DNA of 64,000 bases. Origin: Polytrichum commune. Taxonomy: Eukaryota > Streptophyta > Polytrichopsida > Polytrichales > Polytrichaceae. Position numbers and translations under genes: made by a program. Location of the stretch: assembly GCA_950295325.1 (NCBI GenBank), contig OX485804.1:67680033-67744032 (forward strand), given 5' to 3'. Shown in pieces: positions 12,045 through 22,522 of this stretch. Position 1 is the first letter of the stretch, and every line of letters starts with the position of its first letter. The notes beneath the pieces were generated by a model. That model searched no databases and was not told where the DNA came from. It saw only the letters and a program-made list of their open reading frames with translations.

Positions 12045-13700
12045 ATTTCAATCATGCCTCAAAACATTTCAATCAAAATCTGGCCCTTCAAAGCCCTACT
12101 CCAAGACCCTCTCGGATGCGAGAGGGTCCTACCCCAGCCCAAACATGTCTAGGCCTACACAAAAAATATATCAAACATACACTTAAACATACATGCCTTG
12201 AACATTTCAATCAAAATCTGGCCATTCATAGCCCTACTCCTTGACCCTCTCGCATCCGAGAGGGTCCTACCCCAACCCATACATATTTAGGCCTACACAG
12301 AAAATATATCAAGCATACACATAAACATACATGCTTAAACATTTCAATCAAAATCTGGCCCTTCAAAGCCCTACTCGAAGACCCTCTCGGATCCGAGAGG
12401 GTCCTACCCTAGCCCATACATGTCTAGGCCTACACAAAAAATATATCAAACATACACTTAAACATACATGCCTTGAACATTTCAATCAAAATCTGGCCCT
12501 TCAAAGCCCTACTCGAAGACCCTCTCGGATCCGAGAGGGTCCTACCCTAGCCCATACATGTCTAGGCCTACACAAAAAATATATCAAACATACACTTAAA
12601 CATACATGCCTTGAACATTTCAATCAAAATCTGGCCATTCATAGCCCTACTCCTTGACCCTCTCGGATCCCAGAGAATCCTACCCCAGCCCATACATAAC
12701 TAGGCCTACACAGAAAATATATCAAACATACACTTAAACATACATGCCTTGAACATTTCAATCAAAATCTGGCCATTCATAGCCCTACTCCTTGACCCTC
12801 TCGGATCCGAGAGGGTCCTACCCCAACCCATACATATCTAGCCCTACACAGAAAATATATCAAGGATACACATAAACATACATGCTTTAAACATTTCAAT
12901 GAAAATGTGGCCCTTCAAAGCCCTACTCGAAGACCCTCTCGGATCCGAGAGGGTCCTACCCCAGCCCATACATGTCTAGGCCTACACAGAAAATATATCA
13001 AACATACACTTAAACATACATGCCTTAAACATTTCAATCAAAATCTGGCCCTTCAGAGCACTACCCGATGACCCTCTCGGATCCGAGAGGGTCCTACCCC
13101 AGCCCATACATGTCTAGGCCTACACAGAAAATATATCAAACATACACTTAAACATACATGCCTTGAACATTTCAATCAAAATCTGGCCATTCATAGCCCT
13201 ACTCCTTGACCCTCTCGGATCCGAGAGGGTCCTACCCCAGCCCATACATAAGTAGGCCGACTCAAAAAATATATCAAACATACACTTAAACATACATGCC
13301 ATAAATGATTTCAATCAAAATCTGGCCCTTCAGAGCACTACCCGATGACCCTCTCGGATCCGAGAGGGTCCTACACTAGCCCATCCATAACTAGGCGGAA
13401 ACAGAAAACATATGAAACATAAACTTAAACATACATGCCTCAAATCATTTCAATCAAAATCAGGCCCTTCAAAGCACTACCTGATGACCCTCTCGGATCC
13501 GAGAGGGTCCTACCCCAGCCCATACACAACAAGGCCGAAACCGAGAACACAAGAAATATAAACTTATAGATACAAGCCTTAAACATTTCAATCAAAATCT
13601 GACCCTTCATAGCCTTACTCCTTGACCCTCTCGGATCCGAGAGGGTCCTACCCCAGCCCATACATAACTAGGCCGACACAAAAAATATATCAAACATACA
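12045..13700. repeat. BamHI-palindrome satellite array 2 (about 12 units)
   Basis: Same family as array 1, with mostly perfect palindromes spaced 135-140 bp. The spacer variant here has TAGGCCTACACA. Open frames in it (for example 12331-12657) are repeat translations. The array is cut at 13700 by a retroelement and resumes at 22100. Confidence 0.93.
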
Positions 13701-14229
13701 TGTCGGCCATCAGGGGAGTTGCTCGTTCGAGCGCTACGAACACCAGCTCTTGCTCGCACGCCAATCCTGGGTACACGGTCACCTGCATGCACACAACCAC
13801 TTTCACATATATTTTTGTATTGTTTTTGTTTTTTCTTATTATTACTTGCATCTTATCCTTTCAAAGTTATGAAGATGAGAGAAAAAAGAGATAGTACTAT
13901 ACTAAAGCCAAAAAACACTTCAAAGCCGCCACACTCCCCCACCGGACTGGGTTTGTGTCTATCTAGGACACCCCCTCCGCCTTGCGGGAGCAACTTGGAG
14001 CTATAGAAGAAAAAACTTTCAACCCGCTTCCTTCCTCTTCGGAGAGAGTTCGGACTACAAGAGCAATTCCCAAGCGCTGAAGAAAGAAGGTCCCCCTACT
14101 GGTTTCCTTCAAACAATGACCACGGAGGGCCGACCTCTAACCTAGCACCTATTGCAGGAATTGGAAACCCTCCGCCTTTGCTTTGGGTCTAAAGGTATCA
14201 CATCGCATTTAATCCGCTAGTTGCACCTG

Positions 14230-16269
14230 TCACACATTATACAACTTACACCGACCCCCGTTAGTTCGCGTAGGGAAATATGTGCCATCAAGTGTAGCCA
14301 ATTGAACCGAATTATTGTCATACACGTTCGTGACCCAAAAGGGGCCCAACCACAAGGCGTCAAACTTACCTGGGAACTCCAGTTTCCTCGCATCTTGGAG
14401 CATCACCAACGTCCCGGGTTGCAAAGTTCTTACCTTGTGTCGTTTGTCGAAGACGGCCATGCGCCTCCGTTGCATTGCCTCGAGATGTTGCACACTAGAT
14501 CGTCGTCGCTCGCTAAGACTCTCTAACATTAGCAACCTATCTGATAGTGACTCGGCTACCGTAAGTCTTGAATCAACTGCAATTCGCAAAGAGGGGATCT
14601 CCAACTCAATCGGGAACACTGCTTCAATCCCATATACAAGGGCAAATGGTGTTTGGTTGGTTGGGCCTTTATACCAATCGTTTGGCACCGAAGGATATGA
14701 CGCGAAATCATGGCCTACCTGAATTCCGGTAGAGGTGTTCTTGAAATGCAAGGATGGAAGAATATCTTCTTCGAGCACGATGTCCTCTAGGCCTATAGGT
14801 TGCGTGCCATCAATCTCAAAGGAATAAATTGACTCAAGCGTGAATCCGGTGTGTCCACGTGACGTGTCCTTGATGGCGGTGATCGCATATACCTGGGTGT
14901 GGTTGGGAATTTCTTCCGGGTTGAGTTCCATCCATGCTGTGAACTCACCTGTGTCCTCCCAGCCATAGAGGCCAGGACCCATGCCCTTTACTAGGCCTAG
15001 ATGGGTCTTAGTGCCCAATGTTTGGTTGGCTAAGTCTACCGAAACTATGTTGGGTTCTGGCTTCGACTTGGGTAGGTCGGATTCCGTGAATTCTGTCGAA
15101 GGCTTACGGAGTGCAATTCTTGTCGTTGTTCTGTTGTGAGGGGGCCCAAATGTTATTTGGGAGGTACCCGTAGACCACTCGGTTGTGGCATTTGCTCTCC
15201 GAAGCCAGTCTCTACCTAAAAGTATCGGATAACTTTTGGATGTTACAGGGAGCCTCAAAACTTGAAACGTGATCGTATAGACTTCTCCCCCGACTTTCAT
15301 CAAGCAATCCTTTACCTGTCCAAGGGGGGTGACTTGTCTTTGGTCCGCGACATTGATAACAAAGGGTGAAGGGCCAGTGAGCTCGAGGCCAAGTTTTTCC
15401 AACGTTGAGAGTGGCATAATATTGATCCCACTACCCCCATCAACCAGGGTGTGCGGGATTATTTTGTCCATAATCTCGACCTCCACCTCGATTGGTCCTT
15501 CGTCCCCTAGGGGGGTTCTTCGGACCTCAACTGCCATCGTTGGGATTTTAGCCTTCCTAACCTGGGTGGCTCCTTCCTTGAATTCCTTTCTTAAGGCGGG
15601 AGCTACTTGAATTAGTTGTGCCAAAGAAATGTTGGCTCGTAGGCTACAAAGGTCTGACCAAAGGTTGTAGTCCTCGGCCGGGTTAAAGGCGCGACTAGGC
15701 CGGGGTTTTGGTGGGAAGTTAGCGGGCAGGCCATTGCCCCATGTGTCTCTTCTATCCACAAATCGGAAGAGGTCTTCCTCTTCCTCCAGTAATGGTTCCT
15801 CTACCGGTTCGTCATCAGGGTTAGGCCCTAGGGAAGTTGTGGGAACCTTAGCCTTAAGGGTTGCGTTCTGCAAGAACTCTGGAAGTTCTGCGAATTTTGG
15901 TGACTCTTCAGACTCATTCGGCTTCTCGGAACCTTCACCCATCACGGTTTGTGCCCTCTTCTGAGCCCTAGTGACTACTGTCAAGTCTATTTTCTGCTTT
16001 AGTTTTTTAGGGGGAACCAGGATAGCCCGTAAAGAAGAATCGGCTAGCTCATGAGAGATGAAGTTGCTCTGACTATCATTTGGGATAGGAAGGAATGGAG
16101 CTGAACAACTTGTGCTCGCCCTATTGTTATCAATGAACCTCGCGTCTTGGGTTTGTGCATGCCCAAGGTTAAGGGGACCTTGGGATGTTGGAGTCCCATT
16201 TCCGTTTTGCGCCCATTGTTGGTTAGTATCCTGTCCACTCCCCATAAGATGTTGAGGAAGGTTGTCGGT
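14230..16269 (-). CDS. Protease plus integrase C-terminal tail (RT-RNaseH-IN core deleted in frame)
   Basis: One long open frame continues the gag/NC reading once the MITE and one TSD are removed. Near residue 270 it has HTLVDGGSGINIMPL, a retropepsin active site with DGGS in place of D(T/S)G. It then passes directly into LVYGIEAVFPIELEIPSLR and a basic integrase C-terminal domain (GTLVMLQDARK, GKFDALWLGPFWV). About 2.3 kb of pol expected between them (YxDD palm, RNase H, integrase HHCC and DDE) is missing, yet the frame stays open to 14230. The copy cannot copy or integrate itself but may encode a Gag-protease fusion. Confidence 0.75.
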   Translation of the reverse strand, partial: TDNLPQHLMGSGQDTNQQWAQNGNGTPTSQGPLNLGHAQTQDARFIDNNRASTSCSAPFLPIPNDSQSNFISHELADSSLRAILVPPKKLKQKIDLTVVTRAQKRAQTVMGEGSEKPNESEESPKFAELPEFLQNATLKAKVPTTSLGPNPDDEPVEEPLLEEEEDLFRFVDRRDTWGNGLPANFPPKPRPSRAFNPAEDYNLWSDLCSLRANISLAQLIQVAPALRKEFKEGATQVRKAKIPTMAVEVRRTPLGDEGPIEVEVEIMDKIIPHTLVDGGSGINIMPLSTLEKLGLELTGPSPFVINVADQRQVTPLGQVKDCLMKVGGEVYTITFQVLRLPVTSKSYPILLGRDWLRRANATTEWSTGTSQITFGPPHNRTTTRIALRKPSTEFTESDLPKSKPEPNIVSVDLANQTLGTKTHLGLVKGMGPGLYGWEDTGEFTAWMELNPEEIPNHTQVYAITAIKDTSRGHTGFTLESIYSFEIDGTQPIGLEDIVLEEDILPSLHFKNTSTGIQVGHDFASYPSVPNDWYKGPTNQTPFALVYGIEAVFPIELEIPSLRIAVDSRLTVAESLSDRLLMLESLSERRRSSVQHLEAMQRRRMAVFDKRHKVRTLQPGTLVMLQDARKLEFPGKFDALWLGPFWVTNVYDNNSVQLATLDGTYFPTRTNGGRCKLYNV

Positions 16270-16997
16270 CAGGGTTGTCTATCGCGACGTCATGACGGTG
16301 TCGTGCCGTCATGTCGTGTCGTGTCGTGACGGACCCCTCCGTCACGACACAATAGGGTCCACGTAGGGTCAACATAGGGGGAACGGACTAGGGTGGGTAA
16401 AATACTTACCTTCTTGCCAAGGTGGCGTCCTATGTGGCAGAAAACGCCGACGTGGTCGTGGATATGCCTAGCGCCAGGTAAATCATTTTGCCATTTTGTT
16501 TACCATTTTGTTAAAATCAAAGTAGTAAAAAACGACTAAGGAGGGTGTGGGGCGGACGGGGGACGAGGGTGGGGCGGACGGGGGTGGGGGGGGGGAACGG
16601 AGCGGACGGGGTCGGGAACGGGGGCGGGAACGGAGCGGACGGGGTCGGGAACGGGGGCGGGAACGGAGCGGACGGGGGGGGGGGGGGGAACGGGGCGCGG
16701 ACGGGGGGGGAACGGGGCGTACGGGGTTGGGAACGGAGCGGACGGGTTCGGGAACAGGGGCGGATGGGGGGGCGGACGGGCTCTAGTAAATTTTTCCCCA
16801 CTTTACCTTTACTTTGCTGACATGTCATCACACGTGGACATTGTAAATCCTACGTGTCTGAATTGGGTTAATGTAATTACACAAAAAAATCGGTAAAATT
16901 TAAGTCCGTCAGGATAAAGACAGCATCCGGCATAATGTCGTGACGGCACGACATTATGCCGGGATTACCCTCCGTCACGACACAATAGACAACCCTG
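16270..16997. mobile_element. hAT-type MITE, 728 bp
   Basis: The termini CAGGGTTGTCTAT and ATAGACAACCCTG are identical to the copy at 1108-4243. An exact 8-bp duplication TTGTCGGT lies at 16262-16269 and 16998-17005. It interrupts the retroelement gag-pol reading frame; 728+8 bases is not a multiple of three and the phases on both sides agree with simple insertion. It contains G-rich repeats (GGGAACGG/GCGGACGGGG) and no gene. Frames such as 16517-16831 are low-complexity artefacts. Confidence 0.9.
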
Positions 16998-17005
16998 TTG
17001 TCGGT

Positions 17006-17770
17006 ATACTGACCGTTAAGACCATGAGCATGACCTTGGTTCATTTGGTACCCATAGAATGGGTTGCCTTCATTAGGGGAGTTATTGAAGGTATTACCTT
17101 GTTGTGCAACTTGGGGTCCATTGTTGAACCTATTCGGTTGGTTCCGGCCCATCTGAGGGACATACTGTTGGCTTACCATTCCTACCAAGTTCGAGTCGGC
17201 TTGCCTACCACCGGCTGGGGGGTTTTGAGGGTACAAATTTTGTGGACCTTGATAGTTGTTCCCCCTATTACCTTGGTTTTGGTGGTTGGGTGGACTGTAG
17301 TTTTGTTGGCCATTGCTTTGCGGGTTACCTTGGTGATAATTAACCGACATTCCTCCTTGGTTCTGTTGATTCCTATCATAAAAGAATGCCGGAAGTTGTT
17401 GATTCAGCTGAGAGTAATGGGAGGGTTGCTCCGCGAGAATCCTACGACAATTATCGACCGGGTGATTACCCCCACAATGGTTGCACACCACCCCCGTCTC
17501 GATCCAACACTTACCTGGCCCCAAAATGTGAACCTTGCCGCATGTGGGACAAACTCCTTTGCCGTTGTTCCGGGCTTGAGTCTGGGAGTGGCCTTGTTGT
17601 GGACGGGGGGGGGGTGGGGCTACTAGGTTACCTGTGAACCTAGGCTCCGTGCAAAATTGATTACTGTGGCCAGGTTTGTTGCAATTACGACACCAAATGT
17701 TGGTGCCATAATTACCTGCCTCCGAGGCCGGCGGAACTGGTTGTGCTAAGGGCCTAGACGTGATTGCCAT
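17006..17770 (-). CDS. Retroelement nucleocapsid region with zinc knuckles
   Basis: It continues the gag frame after an in-frame TAG at 17777-17779. CRNCNKPGHSNQFC is a classical CCHC knuckle (C-x2-C-x4-H-x4-C). CPTCGKVHILGPGKC and CNHCGGNHPVDNC are two further Cys/His clusters. The rest is a Gln/Asn/Pro/Gly-rich disordered stretch typical of RNA-binding Gag tails. The right half of the protein lies beyond the MITE. Whether translation starts at the ATG at 17770 or by readthrough of the TAG is unknown. Confidence 0.7.
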
Positions 17771-17776
17771 TGTTAG

Positions 17777-18853
17777 CTACTCTGTGAGGGTCTTGAGCGA
17801 CTGCATGACATCGCTCCTCAACTCGTCGTTGGCCTTCTTAACTCTAAGTTCTAGTTCCTCGATCGTGGTGTGGCTCGGAGGGCTAGGGAGTGCTAAGAGC
17901 TCAGGGGGTGGCCTCGTAGCCAAAGGAACCGGGGCCGCTCGGTGGACTGCGTATGCATCCGGTCGGGGTGGCTCCAGCTGAGAAAGCTTACTCTGCTCGG
18001 GAGGAATGTAGGTTGTGGGTAGGAAGGCTGGCACAGGTGCAATAGTGCAATTCCACATCCGCTCATTTTGTTTGTCTACACCTTCAATCCTCCTAGCCTC
18101 GGCTTTAGCTTCTTCCAAATCCTGAGGGTTGGAGTTAAGAATTTCTCGGATTGTACCTTGTTTGTTGAACCCTTGTATGAAGTAGAATTTAATCGTGTCA
18201 TTTGTGAGAAGGGTTCCTACATAACGAATTACCACCATCTCGAACCGTCGGATGTATGACGTAATACCCTCGGATGGGCCTTGCCGCATGTTCGTTAACG
18301 CCACGAGTGCGCTTTGTTGGCCCATTTCCGGTCTAAATTGTCTAAGGAATGCCGTCTGCAATGCCCGCCAGTCCCTAAATGTCCCCTCATCGTGGGATCG
18401 GTACCACTCATACGCTATACCCTCTAGCGTAGTAGAAAACCAAACGAGTTTGTACGTGTCTTCGGCTATCACGTTGGCTAACATTACCTCAATATATCGT
18501 TCAATGTGGGTTGAAGGATCCTCATGCGGGAGGCCACCGAACTTCGGAAAATAACTCGGCATTGCCCTTGGCGCTAATGCTTGTGGCATTACAATGGGAG
18601 GCCCCCTAGGAGCCATCATTGCATCCAAAGGATTCGCCATGAGCTGGGGTCGTGCCACCCTAACCGGACTTTGTGGGGTGGGGGATTTCTCCCTCTCGCG
18701 CTCGGACTCTGGACAGAGACCTTGATTTTTATTTTCCTTAGTCTTTTCGGGTTTTGGTGGTTCGTTCTTCGACCTCTTACTTGGTGTTGCCTCCGATGCA
18801 AATGCGGTTGTTGTTGTTGGGGTGTCGTACGATCGTCCCCTAGTACTAACCAT
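17777..18853 (-). CDS. Retroelement Gag capsid (retrotransposon gag family)
   Basis: I chose the ATG at 18853 because the longer open frame runs through the candidate primer-binding site. A Thr/Ser/Lys-rich N-terminus is followed by the gag core: YFPKFGGLPHEDPSTHIERY, LVWFSTTLEGIAYEWY and FRDWRALQTAFLRQF, the usual hallmarks of Ty3-type capsid. A Pro-rich linker and a predicted coiled segment (IEELELRVKKANDEL) end at TAG 17777. No damage is visible within this part. Confidence 0.78.
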   Translation of the reverse strand: MVSTRGRSYDTPTTTTAFASEATPSKRSKNEPPKPEKTKENKNQGLCPESEREREKSPTPQSPVRVARPQLMANPLDAMMAPRGPPIVMPQALAPRAMPSYFPKFGGLPHEDPSTHIERYIEVMLANVIAEDTYKLVWFSTTLEGIAYEWYRSHDEGTFRDWRALQTAFLRQFRPEMGQQSALVALTNMRQGPSEGITSYIRRFEMVVIRYVGTLLTNDTIKFYFIQGFNKQGTIREILNSNPQDLEEAKAEARRIEGVDKQNERMWNCTIAPVPAFLPTTYIPPEQSKLSQLEPPRPDAYAVHRAAPVPLATRPPPELLALPSPPSHTTIEELELRVKKANDELRSDVMQSLKTLTE

Positions 18854-18970
18854 AGCACACGTGGCCCATGACGTATGACTAACTTCTATTGGACTAAACT
18901 CTTCTTCTCTTAGTCTAAACGTATAGGTATTCAAAGAAATATCATCCGAGCATGGCAGGGGCATCCACCC

Positions 18971-18987
18971 TCCCGGCGGACGCACCA
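18971..18987 (-). other. Candidate primer-binding site of the retroelement
   Basis: On minus it reads TGGTGCGTCCGCCGGGA, i.e. complementary to a tRNA 3' end finishing in CCA. It is placed just upstream of gag and a few bases after a possible LTR end (ACCACA). Plant Ty3 elements of the Tat/Athila type use similar TGG-initial sites. The tRNA species is not identified. Confidence 0.45.
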
Positions 18988-18994
18988 ATTATGT

Positions 18995-21900
18995 GGTACT
19001 TTTGGGCCACCCCCTTTCGAGGGAACCTAAAAGTATCACACAAGCCCTTCGGTGAAGGTGGCCTGCATTTGCAGGCGCCCAAGCCGAACCCGGATGATAG
19101 GTGTATAACGTGAGTAGTTAGATTTTTAAGGGAGATTAAATATGCGTCGTAGTACATCCGGAGGTTAGGCCTTAGTTTTTTACTAGTGTGGCTTTAAACT
19201 CCACTAACCAATTTCATATCTAATTCTAACCTTAACCTACAACCTATTCTATGCGCAGACGCACCAGCCTTGAAACCAAGGCAATTCTAATTTGTGAATT
19301 AGGATGGTTCTGATACACACCAACCGGGTGTGACTCATACCACCCTAGCTCAATGAACGAAATAACGCCAATTTGATGGACCATTCAATTCTTCCTATTT
19401 TTTTACTTAGTTCTATTTAGTTTTCTAAGCGGGAGAACTTGGCCTAAGTCCCACCGTTCACACAAATTCCTTCTTAATTACTTACTTTCGTTTGCACCTC
19501 CTATTTCATTACATTCACATATTAGGCATTACCCCTTACCTGGTTTGTGCACCTCTTACCTCGGAACCTTCTAAGGCCTCGTGCAGGTCCTTTGAAGGTT
19601 GAGTGACATCTCAAACCCATTCGAACATCAATGGTTCGAAGGGTGGTATCACTATACCGAGTTAAGTTTCCGATTCGGGTCTCTTGCCAACAAGGATTCA
19701 CGATTTATTTTGTATGTTTTGATTGTTAGATGTGTTTATACTGGATAGACCACGAAATGCAACTCAATGGGACCAGGGTGACGGACAACCTGTAGGTTCA
19801 ACCTATTGCGTAATCTTCATAAATTGGGGCCATTACTCCCAATCTATGGGGCCAACAACATAATAGTGGATTCGCGGGTCATTAATCCCACCTTTCCACC
19901 AACAACATTAAGAGTGATTATGTCGGTGATTAATCCGACTTACCACACACGAAACTTGTTAATAAATGAAGCTACTACCACAAAACATACCAAGGGCCCC
20001 AAAAACAATGGAGTTGGGTATTCCCTTGGCGGTCAAGTGGTCAAACCACTTGACCTTACGAGATAGGTGAGTGGGTTTATAGATGCGTACCTTAGCCGCG
20101 CTCCCTCCAACCCTAAATGGAAGGCTAGCGTTAGTAAATTTACCTCAATTCTCCTCGGTTGATTTGGGCTTGATGTAGGCCGAGCTGCTACCTCCTTCCT
20201 GGCTCCACTTCCCTAGCGTCGACCTTGCCTCCTTCTTTGTAACTAGTTTGGTAGTAAGCGTACCTTAGTTTAACAATTAAAATATAAAGTATTTATTCTG
20301 CACTGTAATTTAATCCTAAGCATAATATTTATACTTAGTGCACCTAATTATCTTTCCAATGATCTAAAAATCACTTGAATCGGATAAGAAATGCAAAAGT
20401 TATGAGGGTTGGAAGTGTGAGGTCGATTCAACCGACCCTTCCAACCCACCTATCTAACTTCTAACTTCAAAAATTCATAGCACATTCCTTACTACTTGAG
20501 TCTAGGCTTTCCTTATACCATTGGAAAGCTATGAATATGTTCTAACTAGGAAAATTATGACATCAGCAGGTTAAGCTAATAGAAATTCAGCAGACTCCTT
20601 GTAACACAACAGTCAATCAAGAAGGCTTAAACTATGTATCTCGCCTTCAACAATTCATATCTAATTCAAATCTTATTCAAATGAAACGTTCTATATGACC
20701 CTGGAGAGATATTAAAAAGATGTATTTGATAAAAATATGTGATTAGAAAGGTAAGCCGAAGTGAACCCAGCAGATCCTCTGTAATGCAGCAGTCAACCAA
20801 AAGTTCTCAAACTATGTGTCCCATCTTGCACAATTCATATCTAATTCAAATCATGCTCAAATCAAATGTTCTAAGCCATTTTAGAAAGCTACACAAAAGT
20901 TCTACTTGGGAAAAATATAGCTTCTTGAAATTAAAATTCTTATTGGGCTTGCAAGTTTGATCCAGCAGTCGCTACCCACATAACCACCCAGTTTTTCTAC
21001 TCCATCTTTGAAAATCCATAACTAATTGTCATCTTAACCAAATCACAAATGGGAAACGGCTGTGAATAGCTATAGGAAATCTCTCTAAGAGAAAAATAAT
21101 AAGTATCTTGTTCTAGCTTTTGAACTAAGCCTTCAGAGCATTAGCATATGAGGTCTATAATGCCTCCACTCAAAATTCTACCATCCAACCTACCTCTACA
21201 AAAGAAGGAATAATTTTGTTGGTGTGTTAATAAACACACATTCTAACTAGGAGAGAGAATAGAAGAGGTTCTCAAGCCTTTCTTTTAGACCATTGAGAAT
21301 GCATGCTAAAGGATTTTTTCCTAACTACATTGAAGCAGGGCTTCGCCTAACCATTAGAGGAAGAGAAAGTAGAGGAGTTTCTCAAGCCCTTGTCTTAAGC
21401 CATTGAGAATACATGCTAAAGGATTTTTTCCTAATTACATTGAAGCAGGACTTCGCCCAGAAACTAGAGAAAGAGAGAGAGCTACAAGGTGGAAGGAGGG
21501 GTTTTTAAACCCTCTCACAAAAGGGTTGGACCCCTCCTCCACCGGATCCATTTTTCAAACTCTTTCCCGAAATTTTGGCTCGGGGGTTTTCCCGGTTGAG
21601 GTTGCCACCCTCTCGCCGAGGTGGCTCCGACGGGGAACCTAGAAATCTTTCTAATTTTTCCGCCATCGAGTTGGCAAGGGGGCAAGTGGGCAAGTAGCCC
21701 CCTTGCTCTCTTTCTAATTTTCTTCAAAAGTCTTCAAGCCGGTTTTGTCTTCTTACGCAAAACACCTCCAATAGTCTTGTGTGTCTCACACTAACTAATA
21801 AACTAACACTTGCTTAGCTAGCATTAACTGACATTTGCTTAATAGCTAGCATCTACTAACATTTGCTTAGCTAGCATCTACTAATATTTGCTTAATAGTT

Positions 21901-22099
21901 AGTTGTTTTTACTAGCTAGCATATTTTTTCTACTTTGCTATCTTCTAGCACTACTTAGTTTCATTTTGACCTTCCTTCTTCTAGGCTAAATGCTAAATGA
22001 ACTAATTTTCCCTAAATTCCCTATCAATTCTAACTTTTAATGCTAACATTCTAACTAAAAGTGATCCCGCAGAGTGGTGGACCACTCAAAGGGTTCACA
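18995..22099 (-). repeat. Non-coding terminal region of the retroelement (putative long 5' LTR/leader)
   Basis: About 3.1 kb with no gene. It holds two diverged tandem copies of a ~180-bp unit near 20590-20950 (shared CAATTCATATCTAATTCAAAT) and a ~110-bp direct repeat at about 21290-21460 (shared GCTAAAGGATTTTTTCCTAA). Short GCTAGCAT/TAACATTTGCTTA repeats lie at 21790-21920. The end TTCACA abuts the TSD. Confidence 0.5.
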
Positions 22100-22380
22100 A
22101 TACACTTAAACATACATGCCTTAAACATTTCAATCAAAATTTGGGCCTTCATAGTCCTCTTCGTTGACCCTCTCGGATCCGAGAGGGTCCTACACTAGCC
22201 GATCCATAACTAGGCCGAAACAGAAAACATATGAAACATAAACTTAAACATACATGCCTCAAATCATTTCAATCAAAATCAAGCCCTTCAGAGCACTACC
22301 CGATGACCCTCTCGGATCCAAGAGGGTCCTACCCCAGCCCATACACAACAAGGCCAAAACCGAGAACACAAGAAATATAA
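22100..22380. repeat. BamHI-palindrome satellite, 2 units (continuation of array 2)
   Basis: Two ~139-bp units with palindromes near 22178 and 22317 (the second with one mismatch). Before the retroelement inserted, this was contiguous with the array ending at 13700. It breaks off near 22380 at an AT-rich stretch, 140 bp before the 3' end of gene copy 2. Confidence 0.9.
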
Positions 22381-22522
22381 ATCTGCAATTTTATATATAC
22401 AATCCCATAAACTCCGAAAGTAATACAAATACAATGAATTTCATGCGGAATGAGTGCACAAAATGAAAAACGAAAGGAGAAAAAACCGGTATATTAGATA
22501 GTACACAAAAACCCACATGAAG

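Larger units (their letters stand above)
13701..22099 (-). mobile_element. Defective Ty3/gypsy-type LTR retroelement inserted in satellite
   Basis: The boundaries are fixed by the satellite on both sides. The element starts TGTCGGCC, ends GGTTCACA and is flanked by the exact duplication ATACA (13696-13700 and 22100-22104). Coding sequence on minus gives gag, zinc knuckles, protease and an integrase tail; RT, RNase H and the integrase core are absent. I could not match the two terminal regions to each other as LTRs. The right terminal segment would be about 3.1 kb and the left only a few hundred bp, so the element may be recombinant. A hAT MITE is inserted at 16270-16997. Confidence 0.8.

Noticed and set aside
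12331-12657. Protein-coding repeat ORF
   Set aside because: It is a translation of satellite units; the same frames recur in every array (52122, 52261, 52400, 52539).
16545-16820. Gly/Arg-rich protein ORFs
   Set aside because: They lie in the G-rich core of a MITE, with overlapping frames in both strands; low complexity only.
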